Below, piece after piece: positions 60,901 to 63,224 of a DNA stretch of 64,000 bases. The notes under the pieces were generated by a model. The model did not search any database and had not been told where the DNA came from. It worked only from the letters and a program-made list of their open reading frames with translations. Origin of the DNA: Prosapia bicincta (taxonomy: Eukaryota > Arthropoda > Insecta > Hemiptera > Cercopidae); contig JBAIZL010000003.1 in assembly GCA_036971475.1 (NCBI GenBank), positions 82,586,595 to 82,650,594 of the forward strand, given 5' to 3'. Within the stretch, counting starts at the first letter, position 1, and every line of letters begins with the position of its first letter. The position numbers were made by a program, and so were the translations under genes.

Positions 60901-63219
60901 AACAAGAAAAAGTAGCACATAGGAAGGTTAGGTGAGAAAGGTCAGGTGAGGTAGGTCAGTCAGAGCCTGAAGAACAAACTTCGCAGCAGACCTTTTCATT
61001 CCATAATCTTCCATTAAATTTCCATGAACGGAGCTCCAATAACCCACTACTCTTTGATAGTTGATCAATTGTCTATCTATGGTCATTGAGCATTTGGTAT
61101 CTTTCTAATATTTTCATCGATTCGAGCAGTGGATGGACGTCCAGAACAAGTTTTTTCATCAGTTGACATGTCACCAGTTTTAAACCGAGCAAGCCAATCC
61201 TCTACTTGTGTTTTTCCAATAAATTTACAAATACAAATTCTCTTTTACATTGTGAATTTTTAAAAATCAGAATTTAATGATTTTTGATATAATTCCCAAA
61301 ATCATTAACAGAATTATCAAATTTCCAGTACAACCCCAAATTTTTTGCAATCCTGGCAATTCTCATATAAATCAGGTATTTTTCTTTATCGGTGGTCATA
61401 TTGTTTGACAACAGAATGGATATCAACAGTGATCTACTTTGATAATACATAACATCAGATTTTATCTGATTTCAGAAAAAGAATCATTACGATAAACAAA
61501 GAAATTATCATCACTATACAACTTATTGTTTTTTTTATCTAAATATCTGATTCTATATAAACAAAATATCCTTTTAATGGAAGTAGTATGTTTTATTTTA
61601 TAGTCCCAACTCAATTTCAATCCTTACGGATCAAATTAAATAATTTTCCAAGGAAAAGACCTCAGGTCATGAAGCCTAGGAGAGCTACAAGGCCAACCTT
61701 GCGAAATTTGGTAGAAGGAACTCTACAAAGTACAATGATTGTTTGCTAGGCCTAGTCATGACATAATAAAAATTTATTTATTCATGTATCCTGTAAAATG
61801 TGTAGTGTTTTTATTCTACTCTTGACATTTTATTATTAACAACTTCTATTACAACGGATAACAATAGTATGACCTGAAGATGTTTCTTTGCAGAACAAAT
61901 TCTCAATTATCCATGACAATTAAATCCAGGAATTGAGACAGATAAAATTATAATACAGTAAACTCCCGATTATCCGTGGGCGGTTTAACCGGTTTGCGGA
62001 TTATCCGGGGTCTGCCATTGTTTTACAAATATCCAATTTTTATTCCAATCAGATTCATGTGTTTAAATTTTCAAATGTTGAATTACGGCGTAAATACATA
62101 TTAGGCTTATTAGAAGTTAAGATGAAGGGAATAGCTATGTACGTACTAATTTTTACATTGAAAGGGAATCATCCCAACGCGGGCCAGCGAAATAAAAGGG
62201 CGAGCAGACTACTGCATATAAGAGACAATGACAAAATGCTTGGACGCCTGAAAACCTAATGCATATCATAAGATTGCAAACAAATATCAGCTAATCTCGG
62301 CTATAAATAGTCTAGGACGTGACATATGCATTATCCATGTCTATCATATACATTATCGATCTTTATGGCTTTGTGACACAAGTAGACACTGTGCGACAAA
62401 ATGGTTAGATCTCACATTAAAGCTAAATCAATGCTCACAAAAAAAAAAAACGAACGAAAGTGACAGATTTTTTTGTATTATGTGTAAAGGAAATTACATA
62501 TGTACATACATACTTACTTTTGACATATACTTATGTACGTATTGTAAATAGTTAGACATATAAATGTACATATTATAATCCGTCAAATACATCGACATTT
62601 TAAATTATTTTCTGTATTTATTTTGTCCTCTGAAGATTATTTGTGAATTGCATTAACCGGGGTCATTATTTGTGTAACTTATGATATAATAATCGATAAT
62701 CAATCGTTTTGCGTATTCTTTGTTCATAGCGGATTATCCGGGTAATTTGGTTATCCGGCGTTGCTGGGCCACCCTATTCCATGGATAATCGGGAGTTTAC
62801 TGTAGTAACACTTCGTTACTTTTATAAGCTTTCTGATCCATTTATAATTGCATATAATATACACATTTGCAACAAAATCATTGCAGTATGTAAAATATTA
62901 ATAAAAACATAAGGATACCTATACACATGGCATGGTCTCCTTGTGGTCTTTCTTGACGAGCCAAGTTGTTGATTATGTGATCATAACGAACAGACGAAAC
63001 TCCAGGAACTGGAGATGAACTGTTTCCAGGTAAATGTATTGGAGGACTCTCAGTCATTCCCAGAAATTCCTTGAAATACCTAAACAATTCTGGGAACCGG
63101 CCTAGAAAAGGCGTCACTACCTGAATCAACTCTACTTTTGAGACAATGTCTTCGTTGTATAAAGCCAGACACCTGAGGAAATTATCATAGACTTCATGGT
63201 TGCGCAGAGCTTTACGCAC
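11544..63219 (-). CDS. Sin3A: Sin3A transcriptional co-repressor, 3' part of gene (13 exons)
   Basis: Scaffold of the Sin3-HDAC nuclear co-repressor complex: PAH domains bind repressors and the central HID binds histone deacetylases. Exons on the complement, in transcript order: 63219-62919, 60282-60068, 55425-55268, 46899-46779, 45402-45259, 37432-37195, 35930-35782, 31589-31406, 24655-24486, 20892-20710, 20626-20486, 16527-16288, 11777-11544. All have AG/GT borders and matching phases, and together give 825 residues plus stop. The order PAH3, HID, Sin3 C-terminal domain is that of animal Sin3A. PAH1, PAH2 and the promoter are outside the window. Introns range from 83 bp to about 8 kb and hold most of the transposons listed. 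Gene identity is seen directly from conserved peptides; exact borders are hand-read and unchecked against RNA. Confidence 0.95.
12330..12840 (+). pseudogene. piggyBac-like transposase, N-terminal remnant
   Basis: An acidic stretch ([20 protein letters not shown]) is followed, in shifting frames, by [19 protein letters not shown] and then a FSTR-like/[12 protein letters not shown] block. An acidic N-terminus, 'kxxWxxxPxxxxxRxxRNI' and an 'FxxFF...IV..TNxY' region are the order seen in piggyBac transposases. The catalytic aspartates are not present. It lies in the last Sin3A intron. Confidence 0.45.
13594..14985 (-). mobile_element. Tigger (pogo superfamily) transposon, degraded
   Basis: Ends CAGCAATACC and GGTATTACTG are inverted, with TA at 14986-14987. 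Internal repeats of a GCGTAAGTC motif occur near both ends. Minus-strand fragments read [31 protein letters not shown] (second catalytic Asp) and VILFPPN followed by [15 protein letters not shown], which is the Tigger DDE core. Many stops and frameshifts, and no N-terminal CENP-B-type domain is readable. About 1.39 kb long, shorter than autonomous Tiggers, so internally deleted. Confidence 0.8.
14990..15950. other. no recognised gene (Sin3A intron)
   Basis: Intronic A+T-rich sequence between the Tigger remnant and the inverted-repeat element at about 15.95 kb; no homology recognised. Confidence 0.4.
15955..16175. repeat. inverted-repeat element with hammerhead-like motif
   Basis: Blocks around 15966-16008 (AAAAATCAAAACAGTTATCT, CCAAATCTC) return inverted at 16121-16165. 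The minus strand at 16080-16051 reads GUGAGGAU, a hairpin-forming stretch, then GCUGAAACUAGU; the plus strand at 16108-16138 has a diverged copy. It fits the PLE-derived inverted-repeat family described under findings and lies just downstream of Sin3A exon 16527-16288. Confidence 0.5.
16288..16527 (-). CDS. Sin3A: Sin3A exon: Sin3 C-terminal domain
   Basis: 80 codons, phase 0 both ends (ATTCTCAG acceptor, GTAAGA donor). Starts [16 protein letters not shown], contains [14 protein letters not shown], an [14 protein letters not shown] block and [18 protein letters not shown] and the CRF-LNSYKM motif match the penultimate region of animal Sin3A. Confidence 0.94.
16530..17710. other. intron without supported gene
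   Basis: Holds an exon-like minus-strand frame (16826-17010; see findings) and a plus-strand frame ending near 17720 with an acidic stretch ([12 protein letters not shown]). Neither could be tied to a known family. Confidence 0.35.
17714..18629. mobile_element. Tigger/pogo-type MITE, 916 bp
   Basis: The left end CAGTAGAGCCTCAAGACC and the right end (inward CAGTAGAACCTCGATAATTC) form imperfect inverted repeats, flanked by TA on both sides. The second half of the left end carries TCCGGAT and the right carries TCCGG, extending the similarity. There is no coding capacity; a non-autonomous relative of Tigger. Confidence 0.7.
18640..19260. other. no recognised gene (Sin3A intron)
   Basis: A+T-rich intron sequence with no supported feature. 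Confidence 0.35.
19268..19500 (+). mobile_element. short PLE-derived inverted-repeat element
   Basis: Arms of about 65 bp (19270-19340 and 19430-19497, sharing AGACGACTGTTTTG and GTATAATATTTTATTC) flank about 90 bp. The right arm begins with a hammerhead-like core at 19405-19450. There is no open frame. The architecture matches PLE terminal inverted repeats without the body, so it is probably a non-autonomous relative. Confidence 0.6.
19405..19450 (+). ncRNA. hammerhead-ribozyme-like motif
   Basis: GGC-CUGAUGA (19409-19415), an extra U, stem GAUAA/UUAUC with an internal loop, GAAA (19438-19441), then UGUU-GCC. GGC/GCC can form stem I and stem III is reduced to about one base pair. Core residues are intact. 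Activity is inferred from the family, not shown. Confidence 0.55.
20075..20310. repeat. ~235-bp inverted repeat (MITE-like)
   Basis: CTTAACTGGCGCC and TTCATTGGTTCAGT on the left return inverted on the right (ACTGAACCAATGAA near 20239 and GGCGCCAGTATGAC near 20293). It is GC-richer than its surroundings and has no open frame. It lies next to the Sin3A exon pair at 20.5-20.9 kb. Confidence 0.45.
20486..20626 (-). CDS. Sin3A: Sin3A exon: Sin3 C-terminal domain
   Basis: 47 codons, acceptor TCCCAG, donor GTGAGT. Starts [17 protein letters not shown], then [16 protein letters not shown] and DNLEN. TIELLDT and ERWSDYV-like residues identify the family. The open frame runs past the donor to about 20315, but that extension does not match Sin3. 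Confidence 0.9.
20710..20892 (-). CDS. Sin3A: Sin3A exon: Sin3 C-terminal domain
   Basis: 61 codons, phase 0 both ends, TTTTAG acceptor and GTGAGT donor. Starts [18 protein letters not shown] and ends [19 protein letters not shown]. The junction VRQ-LQH and the SDENCFK motif are typical. The intron to the next exon is only 83 bp, the shortest in the gene. Confidence 0.94.
20968..21466. mobile_element. Tigger/pogo-type MITE, copy 2
   Basis: Ends CATTAGAACCTCTAATTTG and (inward) CAGTAGAACCTTTCTAATTC with TA on each side (20966-20967, 21467-21468). Interior blocks are shared with copy 1 at 7557-8024, including the AACAAACATCGTC block and a GTTTTTCGGC...AATGTAA region. Non-autonomous. Confidence 0.78.
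21505..21862. mobile_element. PLE-derived inverted-repeat element with two hammerhead-like motifs
   Basis: Arms (about 21510-21600 and 21765-21860) share TTATTTAAA/AAATAAAT blocks and a GGCCUGAUGAC-GAUAAUGUAGCCGUUAUC-GAAA core in opposite orientations. The minus copy (21589-21560) keeps the full core; the plus copy (21767-21796) has lost the 3' side of stem II. The unique middle of about 165 bp has no ORF. Confidence 0.62.
21552..21595 (-). ncRNA. hammerhead-ribozyme-like motif
   Basis: Read on the minus strand: AAGGC, CUGAUGA (21589-21583), C, a stem II hairpin with GUUAUC on its 3' side, GAAA (21563-21560), CAUU, GCC. GGC/GCC is a candidate stem I. It is paired with a diverged plus-strand copy at 21767. 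Confidence 0.5.
22266..22327. repeat. (AC)n(AT)n microsatellite
   Basis: About 21 CA units followed by about 10 TA units, immediately outside the PLE copy at 22.37-23.6 kb. Confidence 0.95.
22370..23605 (-). mobile_element. Penelope-like element, Asn-rich family, deleted copy
   Basis: The minus-strand frame 23544-22414 (376 codons) has RT motif [20 protein letters not shown], the [11 protein letters not shown] and VYRKPTSNN blocks, and a GIY-YIG-like end ([20 protein letters not shown]). The 5' half of RT is missing: the terminal-repeat sequence at 23525-23600 joins directly to the middle of RT. Comparison with the sister copy at 52.7-54.3 kb shows that five residues including YVDD are lost. 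Closest relatives in the window are at 50.3-54.3 kb. Confidence 0.88.
23558..23605 (-). ncRNA. hammerhead-like motif in PLE terminal repeat
   Basis: On the minus strand: CAGAAGA, U, GGUC-AAGU-GACC (stem II), GAA, AGGCGCCU (palindromic stem III), C, AUCACA. It differs from the CUGANGA core by one base (U4 to A). The 48.9-52.8 kb copies keep stems I-III but have a more diverged core. Confidence 0.5.
23610..24420. other. intron without supported gene
   Basis: No reading frame or repeat family recognised between the PLE and the Sin3A exon at 24.5 kb, apart from a short GGACAAAAT/GGGACAAAT imperfect repeat near 24318-24412. Confidence 0.4.
24486..24655 (-). CDS. Sin3A: Sin3A exon: Sin3 C-terminal domain
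   Basis: Acceptor CTTGCAG, phase 1 in, phase 0 out (GTACGT). Encodes [24 protein letters not shown]-like [19 protein letters not shown] and [13 protein letters not shown], ending VRQ. Nearly every residue matches the animal Sin3A block. The LINE lies in the upstream intron, between this exon and the one at 31.4 kb. Confidence 0.95.
25849..26073 (+). pseudogene. LINE ORF1 remnant
   Basis: 74 codons beginning [14 protein letters not shown], rich in Thr/Ala/Glu, and ending 8 bp before the ORF2 start. LINE ORF1 (gag) proteins are normally several hundred residues with CCHC zinc knuckles; none is present. It is probably an internally deleted ORF1. Confidence 0.5.
26082..26697 (+). pseudogene. LINE ORF2: APE-type endonuclease, frameshifted
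   Basis: Starts [16 protein letters not shown], with [16 protein letters not shown] (catalytic Glu), then after a frameshift near 26305 continues in another frame with [13 protein letters not shown] and [19 protein letters not shown]. These are the conserved APE blocks (N, QEP, DxNxHxxxWG, T..G..SxID), the DIT replacing the usual DLT. The reading frame closes at 26697. Confidence 0.85.
26699..28730 (+). pseudogene. LINE ORF2: reverse transcriptase, frameshifted
   Basis: The first frame (26699-27690) has [23 protein letters not shown] and [10 protein letters not shown] frameshift in a G run near 27685 moves reading to [27 protein letters not shown] (catalytic Asp), [11 protein letters not shown] and GYTDDIVVL (catalytic DD), then VKYLGVTLD. 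The usual QGG is QGR and YADD is YTDD, both likely damaging or derived. It ends at TAG 28728-28730, an in-frame stop before the RNase H part. Confidence 0.88.
28737..29702 (+). pseudogene. LINE ORF2: RNase H and C-terminal domain
   Basis: In the same frame as the RT part, separated by a single TAG. Contains [18 protein letters not shown] (Asp 1), [12 protein letters not shown] (Glu), [11 protein letters not shown] (Asp 2) and [19 protein letters not shown] (His/Asp), a complete RNase H1 tetrad. It ends with a CxxC...HxxxxC motif and a basic tail, stop at 29700-29702. Confidence 0.88.
29793..31400. other. intron without supported gene
   Basis: An exon-like minus-strand frame at about 29910-30095 (see findings) is the only notable structure. 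Confidence 0.4.
31406..31589 (-). CDS. Sin3A: Sin3A exon: start of Sin3 C-terminal domain
   Basis: Starts [20 protein letters not shown] after TTTCTAG and ends ALRLKMR plus one base before a GTTAGT donor. [19 protein letters not shown] is strongly conserved in animal Sin3. The next exon completes the Thr codon to give [13 protein letters not shown], a good match to the family. Confidence 0.93.
31600..32845. other. intron without supported gene
   Basis: A+T-rich, with short stretches of mixed composition near 31930-32600 that may be old repeats. Nothing is identified. Confidence 0.35.
32867..34255 (+). pseudogene. PLE reverse transcriptase-GIY-YIG protein (5' truncated)
   Basis: 462 uninterrupted codons from a GTG within RT to TAG. 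RT motifs: [12 protein letters not shown] (catalytic Asp), [30 protein letters not shown] (catalytic DD) and [10 protein letters not shown]-terminal GIY-YIG endonuclease: [20 protein letters not shown] then RFKEHIRD, with the CxxC pair of PLEs. The open frame without a stop over 460 codons suggests a fairly young copy; there is no initiator because the 5' end is lost. Confidence 0.88.
34497..34540 (+). ncRNA. hammerhead-ribozyme-like motif, PLE 3' region
   Basis: CCCU (stem I), CUGAGGA (34501-34507, allowed N7), U, stem II GGUUAC-UUU-GUAACU, GAAA (34524-34527), palindrome AUGUACAU as minimal stem III, then UA-GGG closing stem I with CCCU. All invariant core bases are present. It sits 240 bp after the PLE stop codon. 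Confidence 0.62.
34930..35470 (-). mobile_element. mariner-type transposon remnant with internal deletion
   Basis: Minus-strand fragments read [35 protein letters not shown] and [15 protein letters not shown] (DNA-binding half), then jump to [20 protein letters not shown] and [15 protein letters not shown] (second catalytic block, normally HDNARPH). The segment with the first catalytic Asp is missing. The inverted repeats are not recognisable. Confidence 0.7.
35782..35930 (-). CDS. Sin3A: Sin3A exon: variable linker
   Basis: Phase 1 in, phase 0 out (GTAAGT). Encodes [20 protein letters not shown], then [20 protein letters not shown] and HAVATFP. This hydrophilic linker is poorly conserved, so support comes mainly from phase agreement with both neighbours, good splice signals and position. 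An extra small exon between this and the next one cannot be excluded. Confidence 0.82.
36006..36577. repeat. 98-bp tandem repeat, 6 copies
   Basis: The TTCAGTG anchor recurs at about 36024, 36122, 36221, 36319, 36417 and 36515 (98-99 bp steps). Each unit has AACAGAGATAGAAAGCAG, a GTGTCAGTGTATT block and AATGAGTTTTTCCAAT. There is no coding potential. It lies in the Sin3A intron between exons 35.8 and 37.2 kb. Confidence 0.93.
36580..36765 (-). pseudogene. DUF4817-type transposase scrap
   Basis: The minus strand reads [20 protein letters not shown] followed by an SQ-rich stretch. 'TPENIExxRQALxxSPxxS' is the characteristic linker of DUF4817-type transposases. Only about 60 codons are recognisable, directly abutting the 98-bp tandem repeat. 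Confidence 0.4.
37195..37432 (-). CDS. Sin3A: Sin3A exon: end of HID and acidic linker
   Basis: Starts [17 protein letters not shown] after TTTTAG, continues [20 protein letters not shown] and [10 protein letters not shown], and ends in an acidic [11 protein letters not shown] stretch before donor GTGAGT (phase 1). PVGPHL and HHVKRQT match the conserved Sin3 block after the HID. The 7.8-kb intron upstream holds the PLE/Tigger nest. Confidence 0.94.
37440..38190. other. intron without supported gene
   Basis: A+T-rich sequence, nothing recognised. Confidence 0.4.
38214..38375. mobile_element. PLE-derived inverted-repeat element
   Basis: Two arms of about 68 bp (38216-38282 and 38300-38370) are inverted copies, sharing GAAGGTTACAAATATA and GCTACACT blocks. 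The right arm has CUGAUGA (38315-38321), U, GCUA...UAGC, GAAA (38337-38340). The left arm carries a diverged copy on the minus strand (CUCAUGA ... GCAAAA). Confidence 0.6.
38306..38356 (+). ncRNA. hammerhead-ribozyme-like motif
   Basis: CUU, CUGAUGA, U, stem II GCUA-AUAGUG-UAGC, GAAA, then UGGACACC and AAG. CUU/AAG could close stem I; stem III is weak. The core residues are intact. Confidence 0.5.
38400..39470. other. intron without supported gene
   Basis: No gene. The segment near 39320-39345 (CTCCGCCCTCGACCGACAAA) resembles 44686-44707, so 39310-39480 is probably the 3' terminal region of the adjoining PLE. Confidence 0.4.
41273..43849 (-). mobile_element. Tigger (pogo superfamily) DNA transposon, near full length
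   Basis: 2577 bp with long, near-perfect terminal inverted repeats (CAGTCGGCGCCGCTTATTGT at the left and its complement at the right), internal AACGATAACAATAACCGAAT repeats at both ends, and TA duplicated at 41271-41272 and 43850-43851. It encodes one transposase on the minus strand. Its insertion into the PLE dates it as younger than that copy. Confidence 0.93.
41765..43285 (-). pseudogene. Tigger transposase, nearly intact
   Basis: Starts [21 protein letters not shown]-terminal psq/CENP-B helix-turn-helix ([18 protein letters not shown]), CENP-B second domain ([14 protein letters not shown]), then DDE core [21 protein letters not shown] and [21 protein letters not shown] Trp-to-TGA stop at 42212 and a frameshift near 41995 are the only clear lesions; the acidic C-terminus ([13 protein letters not shown], then [11 protein letters not shown]) follows. 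A nuclear cut-and-paste transposase; related host genes are the Tigger/jerky family. Confidence 0.92.
44535..44580 (-). ncRNA. hammerhead-ribozyme-like motif, PLE 5' region
   Basis: Minus strand: ACCCU (stem I), CUGAUGA (44575-44569), a hairpin UGAUC-ACAU-GGUCA, UC, GAAA (44552-44549), palindrome AUGUACAU overlapping the GAAA, A, AGGGU closing stem I. Stem I is 5 bp and perfect. The two extra bases before GAAA deviate from the consensus. Confidence 0.6.
45259..45402 (-). CDS. Sin3A: Sin3A exon: HID
   Basis: 48 codons, phase 0 at both ends (GATTTAG acceptor, GTAAGT donor). Encodes [20 protein letters not shown], then [21 protein letters not shown] and CFDE. GFNKIW and KSLDHQG are Sin3-specific. 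The intron between this and the preceding exon contains a 365-bp Tigger-type MITE. Confidence 0.95.
45736..46100. mobile_element. Tigger/pogo-type MITE, 365 bp
   Basis: Ends CAGTAGTCTTGAAATTC and (inward) CAGTAGTCTCGATAATTC with TA on both sides. AAATTCGAG and GGTCCCATT-like blocks mirror the 17.7-18.6 kb MITE right end. No ORF. Confidence 0.72.
46110..46775. other. intron without supported gene
   Basis: A+T-rich intron. Contains a short inverted repeat, TTTAAAAAGTACTTAACTA (about 46166) against its complement near 46230. Otherwise nothing recognised. Confidence 0.4.
46779..46899 (-). CDS. Sin3A: Sin3A exon: HID
   Basis: Phase 2 in (ATTTAG acceptor; completes an Arg codon), phase 0 out (AAG before GTAAAC). 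Encodes [30 protein letters not shown] and EEEWREAQK, the charged helix of the HID. It is about 8.4 kb from the previous exon; the PLE cluster lies in that intron. Confidence 0.95.
46905..47570. other. intron without supported gene
   Basis: A+T-rich sequence without recognised features. Confidence 0.4.
47576..48380 (+). mobile_element. Helitron-like 5' termini (two, in tandem)
   Basis: TCTATACTAATATATAAAA at 47576 and TCTATGCTATTATATAAAAA at 47987, each preceded by A and followed by a TTTAATGGTGTCTGT or CTAATGGTGTCTGT block. TCTATACTAATATxATAAA is the common start of insect Helitrons. The 3' ends (hairpin plus CTRR) and a Rep/helicase are not seen, so these are non-autonomous or truncated. 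Boundaries on the right are uncertain. Confidence 0.5.
48382..48412. repeat. (TA)n microsatellite
   Basis: About 15 TA units, directly before a repeat block (48413-48550) that is shared with 54587-54720. Confidence 0.95.
48413..48790. repeat. PLE-related terminal repeat block, copy 1
   Basis: GGAGACTGACAGACTTACCTTGGTAAGAG and the segment ending in AGAAATATGAGAGAATG are repeated at 54593-54750. 48755-48787 (GGTAAGTCTGTCAGTCTC) is the inverted counterpart at the right side. A diverged hammerhead-like core lies at about 48646-48672. It appears to be the terminal region of another PLE family without its coding part. Confidence 0.5.
48792..48834. repeat. (TA)n microsatellite
   Basis: About 21 TA units abutting the PLE terminal repeat that begins near 48838. 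Confidence 0.95.
48838..49490. mobile_element. two PLE 3' ends in inverted orientation (foldback)
   Basis: 48838-49163 (minus) and 49164-49490 (plus) are near-perfect inverted copies of the 3' end of the Asn-rich PLE: the last ~75 codons (ending TSTPEKYQ and a stop), then the terminal repeat. The two halves meet near 49165-49190, inside the ...[13 protein letters not shown]... codons. Both are 5'-truncated at almost the same place. Flanked on both sides by (TA)n. Confidence 0.85.
49481..49529. repeat. (TA)n microsatellite
   Basis: About 24 TA units between the foldback PLE and the next PLE fragment. Confidence 0.95.
49535..50307. mobile_element. GIY-YIG PLE of a further family, partly inverted
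   Basis: The plus strand (50050-50307) encodes [34 protein letters not shown] and [19 protein letters not shown]. The minus strand (50053-49620) repeats [19 protein letters not shown] and continues to [19 protein letters not shown], a GIY-YIG nuclease, to a stop. The 61-bp overlap (49993-50053 against 50243-50303) is an inverted repeat, so the 3' half of one gene has been flipped relative to the 5' half. The DNA is GC-richer than the Asn-rich PLE next to it. Confidence 0.72.
49620..50040 (-). pseudogene. PLE C-terminal CCHC-like and GIY-YIG domain
   Basis: [14 protein letters not shown] (Cys cluster typical of PLE linkers), then [31 protein letters not shown], and a C-terminus [19 protein letters not shown]. 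It is open from the Cys cluster to the stop, but lacks any RT upstream on this strand. Confidence 0.7.
50308..52695 (+). mobile_element. Penelope-like element, Asn-rich family, flanked by direct terminal repeats
   Basis: Two apparently identical 154-bp direct repeats (50308-50461 and 52542-52695; start GTGATTCGACAATGGTCAA) bracket the coding region. In other copies the repeat's TGA is the stop codon of the PLE protein, and the downstream repeat supplies the initiator ATG (50437). That is the tandem terminal-repeat layout known for PLEs. The right repeat joins the body directly after ..TPTYKP, so the GIY-YIG part is deleted. Confidence 0.87.
50437..52467 (+). pseudogene. PLE reverse transcriptase (one stop, C-terminal deletion)
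   Basis: Starts [20 protein letters not shown]. The Asn/Lys-rich N-terminal half has two copies of a 16-residue repeat (KNSLEP-HTS). An in-frame TAA lies at 51190-51192; the same frame resumes with [22 protein letters not shown] motifs: [20 protein letters not shown] block, [12 protein letters not shown] (catalytic Asp), [31 protein letters not shown] (catalytic DD), [11 protein letters not shown] and [11 protein letters not shown] frameshift near 52440 ends the frame, and the GIY-YIG nuclease is absent. Confidence 0.88.
52693..52732. repeat. (TA)n microsatellite
   Basis: About 20 TA units following the right terminal repeat of the 50.3-52.7 kb PLE and preceding the inverted copy. Confidence 0.95.
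52736..54290 (-). mobile_element. Penelope-like element, Asn-rich family, inverted 5'-truncated copy
   Basis: Minus-strand copy ending in the terminal repeat (52736-52852). It keeps the C-terminal GIY-YIG ([17 protein letters not shown], then [12 protein letters not shown]) and RT with [13 protein letters not shown] and [15 protein letters not shown]. Small deletions and a stop split it into 54290-53286 and 53280-52850. The 5' end breaks off in [10 protein letters not shown], where it joins an oppositely oriented fragment. Confidence 0.86.
53286..54290 (-). pseudogene. PLE reverse transcriptase, inverted copy
   Basis: About 335 codons from [16 protein letters not shown] to TYKPNNKI. It contains motif A ([11 protein letters not shown]), motif B ([12 protein letters not shown]) and the catalytic YVDD. 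A short deletion near 53303 breaks the link to GIY-YIG. It retains a complete catalytic core. Confidence 0.84.
54291..54480 (+). pseudogene. PLE N-terminal fragment, head-to-head with the inverted copy
   Basis: Reads [20 protein letters not shown], two [10 protein letters not shown] repeats and [12 protein letters not shown], matching codons about 125-185 of the 50.4 kb ORF. Opposite in strand to the sequence immediately left, so the junction at about 54290 is a rearrangement breakpoint. Confidence 0.8.
54519..54585. repeat. (GA)n microsatellite
   Basis: About 33 GA units, beginning after a short G run. Confidence 0.95.
54587..54862. mobile_element. inverted-repeat element with hammerhead-like motif (copy 2 of the 48.4 kb block)
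   Basis: 54590-54690 and 54765-54860 are inverted arms (GGACTAAGAGACTGACAGAC and its complement at the ends). The minus strand at about 54715-54665 reads UUGACAA, A, GACCAC-UGU-GUGGUU, GAAA, AUAUAU: a hammerhead-like arrangement with a perfect stem II but two core substitutions. There is no ORF. Followed by (TA)n at 54902-54947. Confidence 0.55.
54902..54947. repeat. (TA)n microsatellite
   Basis: About 23 TA units. Confidence 0.95.
55268..55425 (-). CDS. Sin3A: Sin3A exon: HID
   Basis: Acceptor TTTTCAG, then [20 protein letters not shown], and near the end [19 protein letters not shown] before donor GTAATC (phase 2 out). The [11 protein letters not shown] and LGGTS motifs are hallmark HID sequences. 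The preceding exon ends in ERFE, so the junction reads ERFELDVV as in other animals. Confidence 0.95.
55430..56955. other. intron without supported gene
   Basis: 55740-56010 is GC-richer with open frames on both strands (90-94 codons), but neither resembles a family I know. The rest is A+T-rich. Confidence 0.35.
56958..57912. repeat. local direct duplication (unit ~330-385 bp, offset ~575 bp)
   Basis: 56958-57290 and 57527-57912 share ACCTGCAGGCAGATGGAGAC, a TTTCAAATTTTTAATAATAAC block, GTCTGCTAATCATAGAACT and TATATCCAATCAACACC. In the right copy the last motif is expanded to three tandem ~27-bp units. Between the copies lies 240 bp of unrelated sequence. Confidence 0.85.
58261..58477. mobile_element. 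near-perfect ~100-bp palindrome with opposed hammerhead-like motifs
   Basis: The left arm 58261-58360 and right arm 58378-58477 are inverted copies with only a few mismatches, around a 17-bp centre. Each arm carries ACUCA-CUGAUGA-U-G-AUGAC-UUG-GUCAU-U-GAAAC. The left copy reads on the minus strand (58338-58312) and the right on the plus strand (58399-58425). No coding capacity. The high identity suggests recent insertion or active conversion. It lies in the Sin3A intron between 55.4 and 60.1 kb. Confidence 0.75.
58392..58437 (+). ncRNA. hammerhead-ribozyme-like motif, right arm
   Basis: CUCA (stem I), CUGAUGA (58399-58405), U, stem II GAUGAC-UUG-GUCAUU, GAAA (58422-58425), CGCGAA, UGAG closing stem I with CUCA. 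The opposite arm reads ACACGU; ACGCGU is a likely palindromic ancestor of stem III. Confidence 0.6.
58485..60060. other. intron without supported gene
   Basis: A+T-rich sequence; no family recognised. Short plus-strand frames near 59678-59935 show no conserved motif. Confidence 0.35.
60068..60282 (-). CDS. Sin3A: Sin3A exon: start of HDAC-interaction domain
   Basis: Phase 1 in, phase 0 out, acceptor AACAG and donor GTAAGA. Encodes [12 protein letters not shown], then [20 protein letters not shown], a [13 protein letters not shown] block and RCEDERFE. These are among the most conserved Sin3 residues and open the HID, which docks HDAC1/2-type deacetylases. Alignment to remembered animal Sin3A is collinear without gaps. 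Confidence 0.95.
60290..60950. other. intron without supported gene
   Basis: A+T-rich intron adjacent to the HID exon; nothing recognised. Confidence 0.35.
60960..61215 (-). pseudogene. mariner transposase N-terminal fragment
   Basis: The minus strand reads [39 protein letters not shown] and later a diverged linker with stops. 'VxxWxxRFKxGDxSxxDxxRxGRP' is the helix-turn-helix and GRPR linker of mariner transposases. The catalytic part and inverted repeats are missing. Confidence 0.72.
61260..61950. other. intron without supported gene
   Basis: A+T-rich sequence between the mariner fragment and the MITE; nothing recognised. Confidence 0.35.
61956..62802. mobile_element. Tigger/pogo-type MITE, 847 bp
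   Basis: Perfectly matching outer ends CAGTAAACTCCCGATTATCC, inverted at 62783-62802 and extended by ATCCG/GGATTATCCGG blocks nearer the middle. TA flanks at 61954-61955 and 62803-62804. No transposase. It lies 117 bp from the Sin3A PAH3 exon. Confidence 0.83.
62919..63219 (-). CDS. Sin3A: Sin3A exon: PAH3 domain
   Basis: Begins after a TTTTAG acceptor at codon GTG ([16 protein letters not shown]), phase 0, and ends after one base of a codon before [34 protein letters not shown] and YFKEFLG segments are the third paired amphipathic helix of Sin3. A Ser/Pro-rich linker follows, then a segment ending in DHAMCI. The split codon joins to the next exon to read IDFSTCKRL, matching the IDY-SCKRL start of the Sin3 HID. 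There is no initiator methionine: this is an internal exon. Neighbouring upstream exons are beyond 64 kb. Confidence 0.93.
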
Positions 63220-63224
63220 CTAAA

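Noticed and set aside
62059..62259. 66-codon ORF inside the 62 kb MITE
   Set aside because: No transposase motif; the element looks entirely non-coding.
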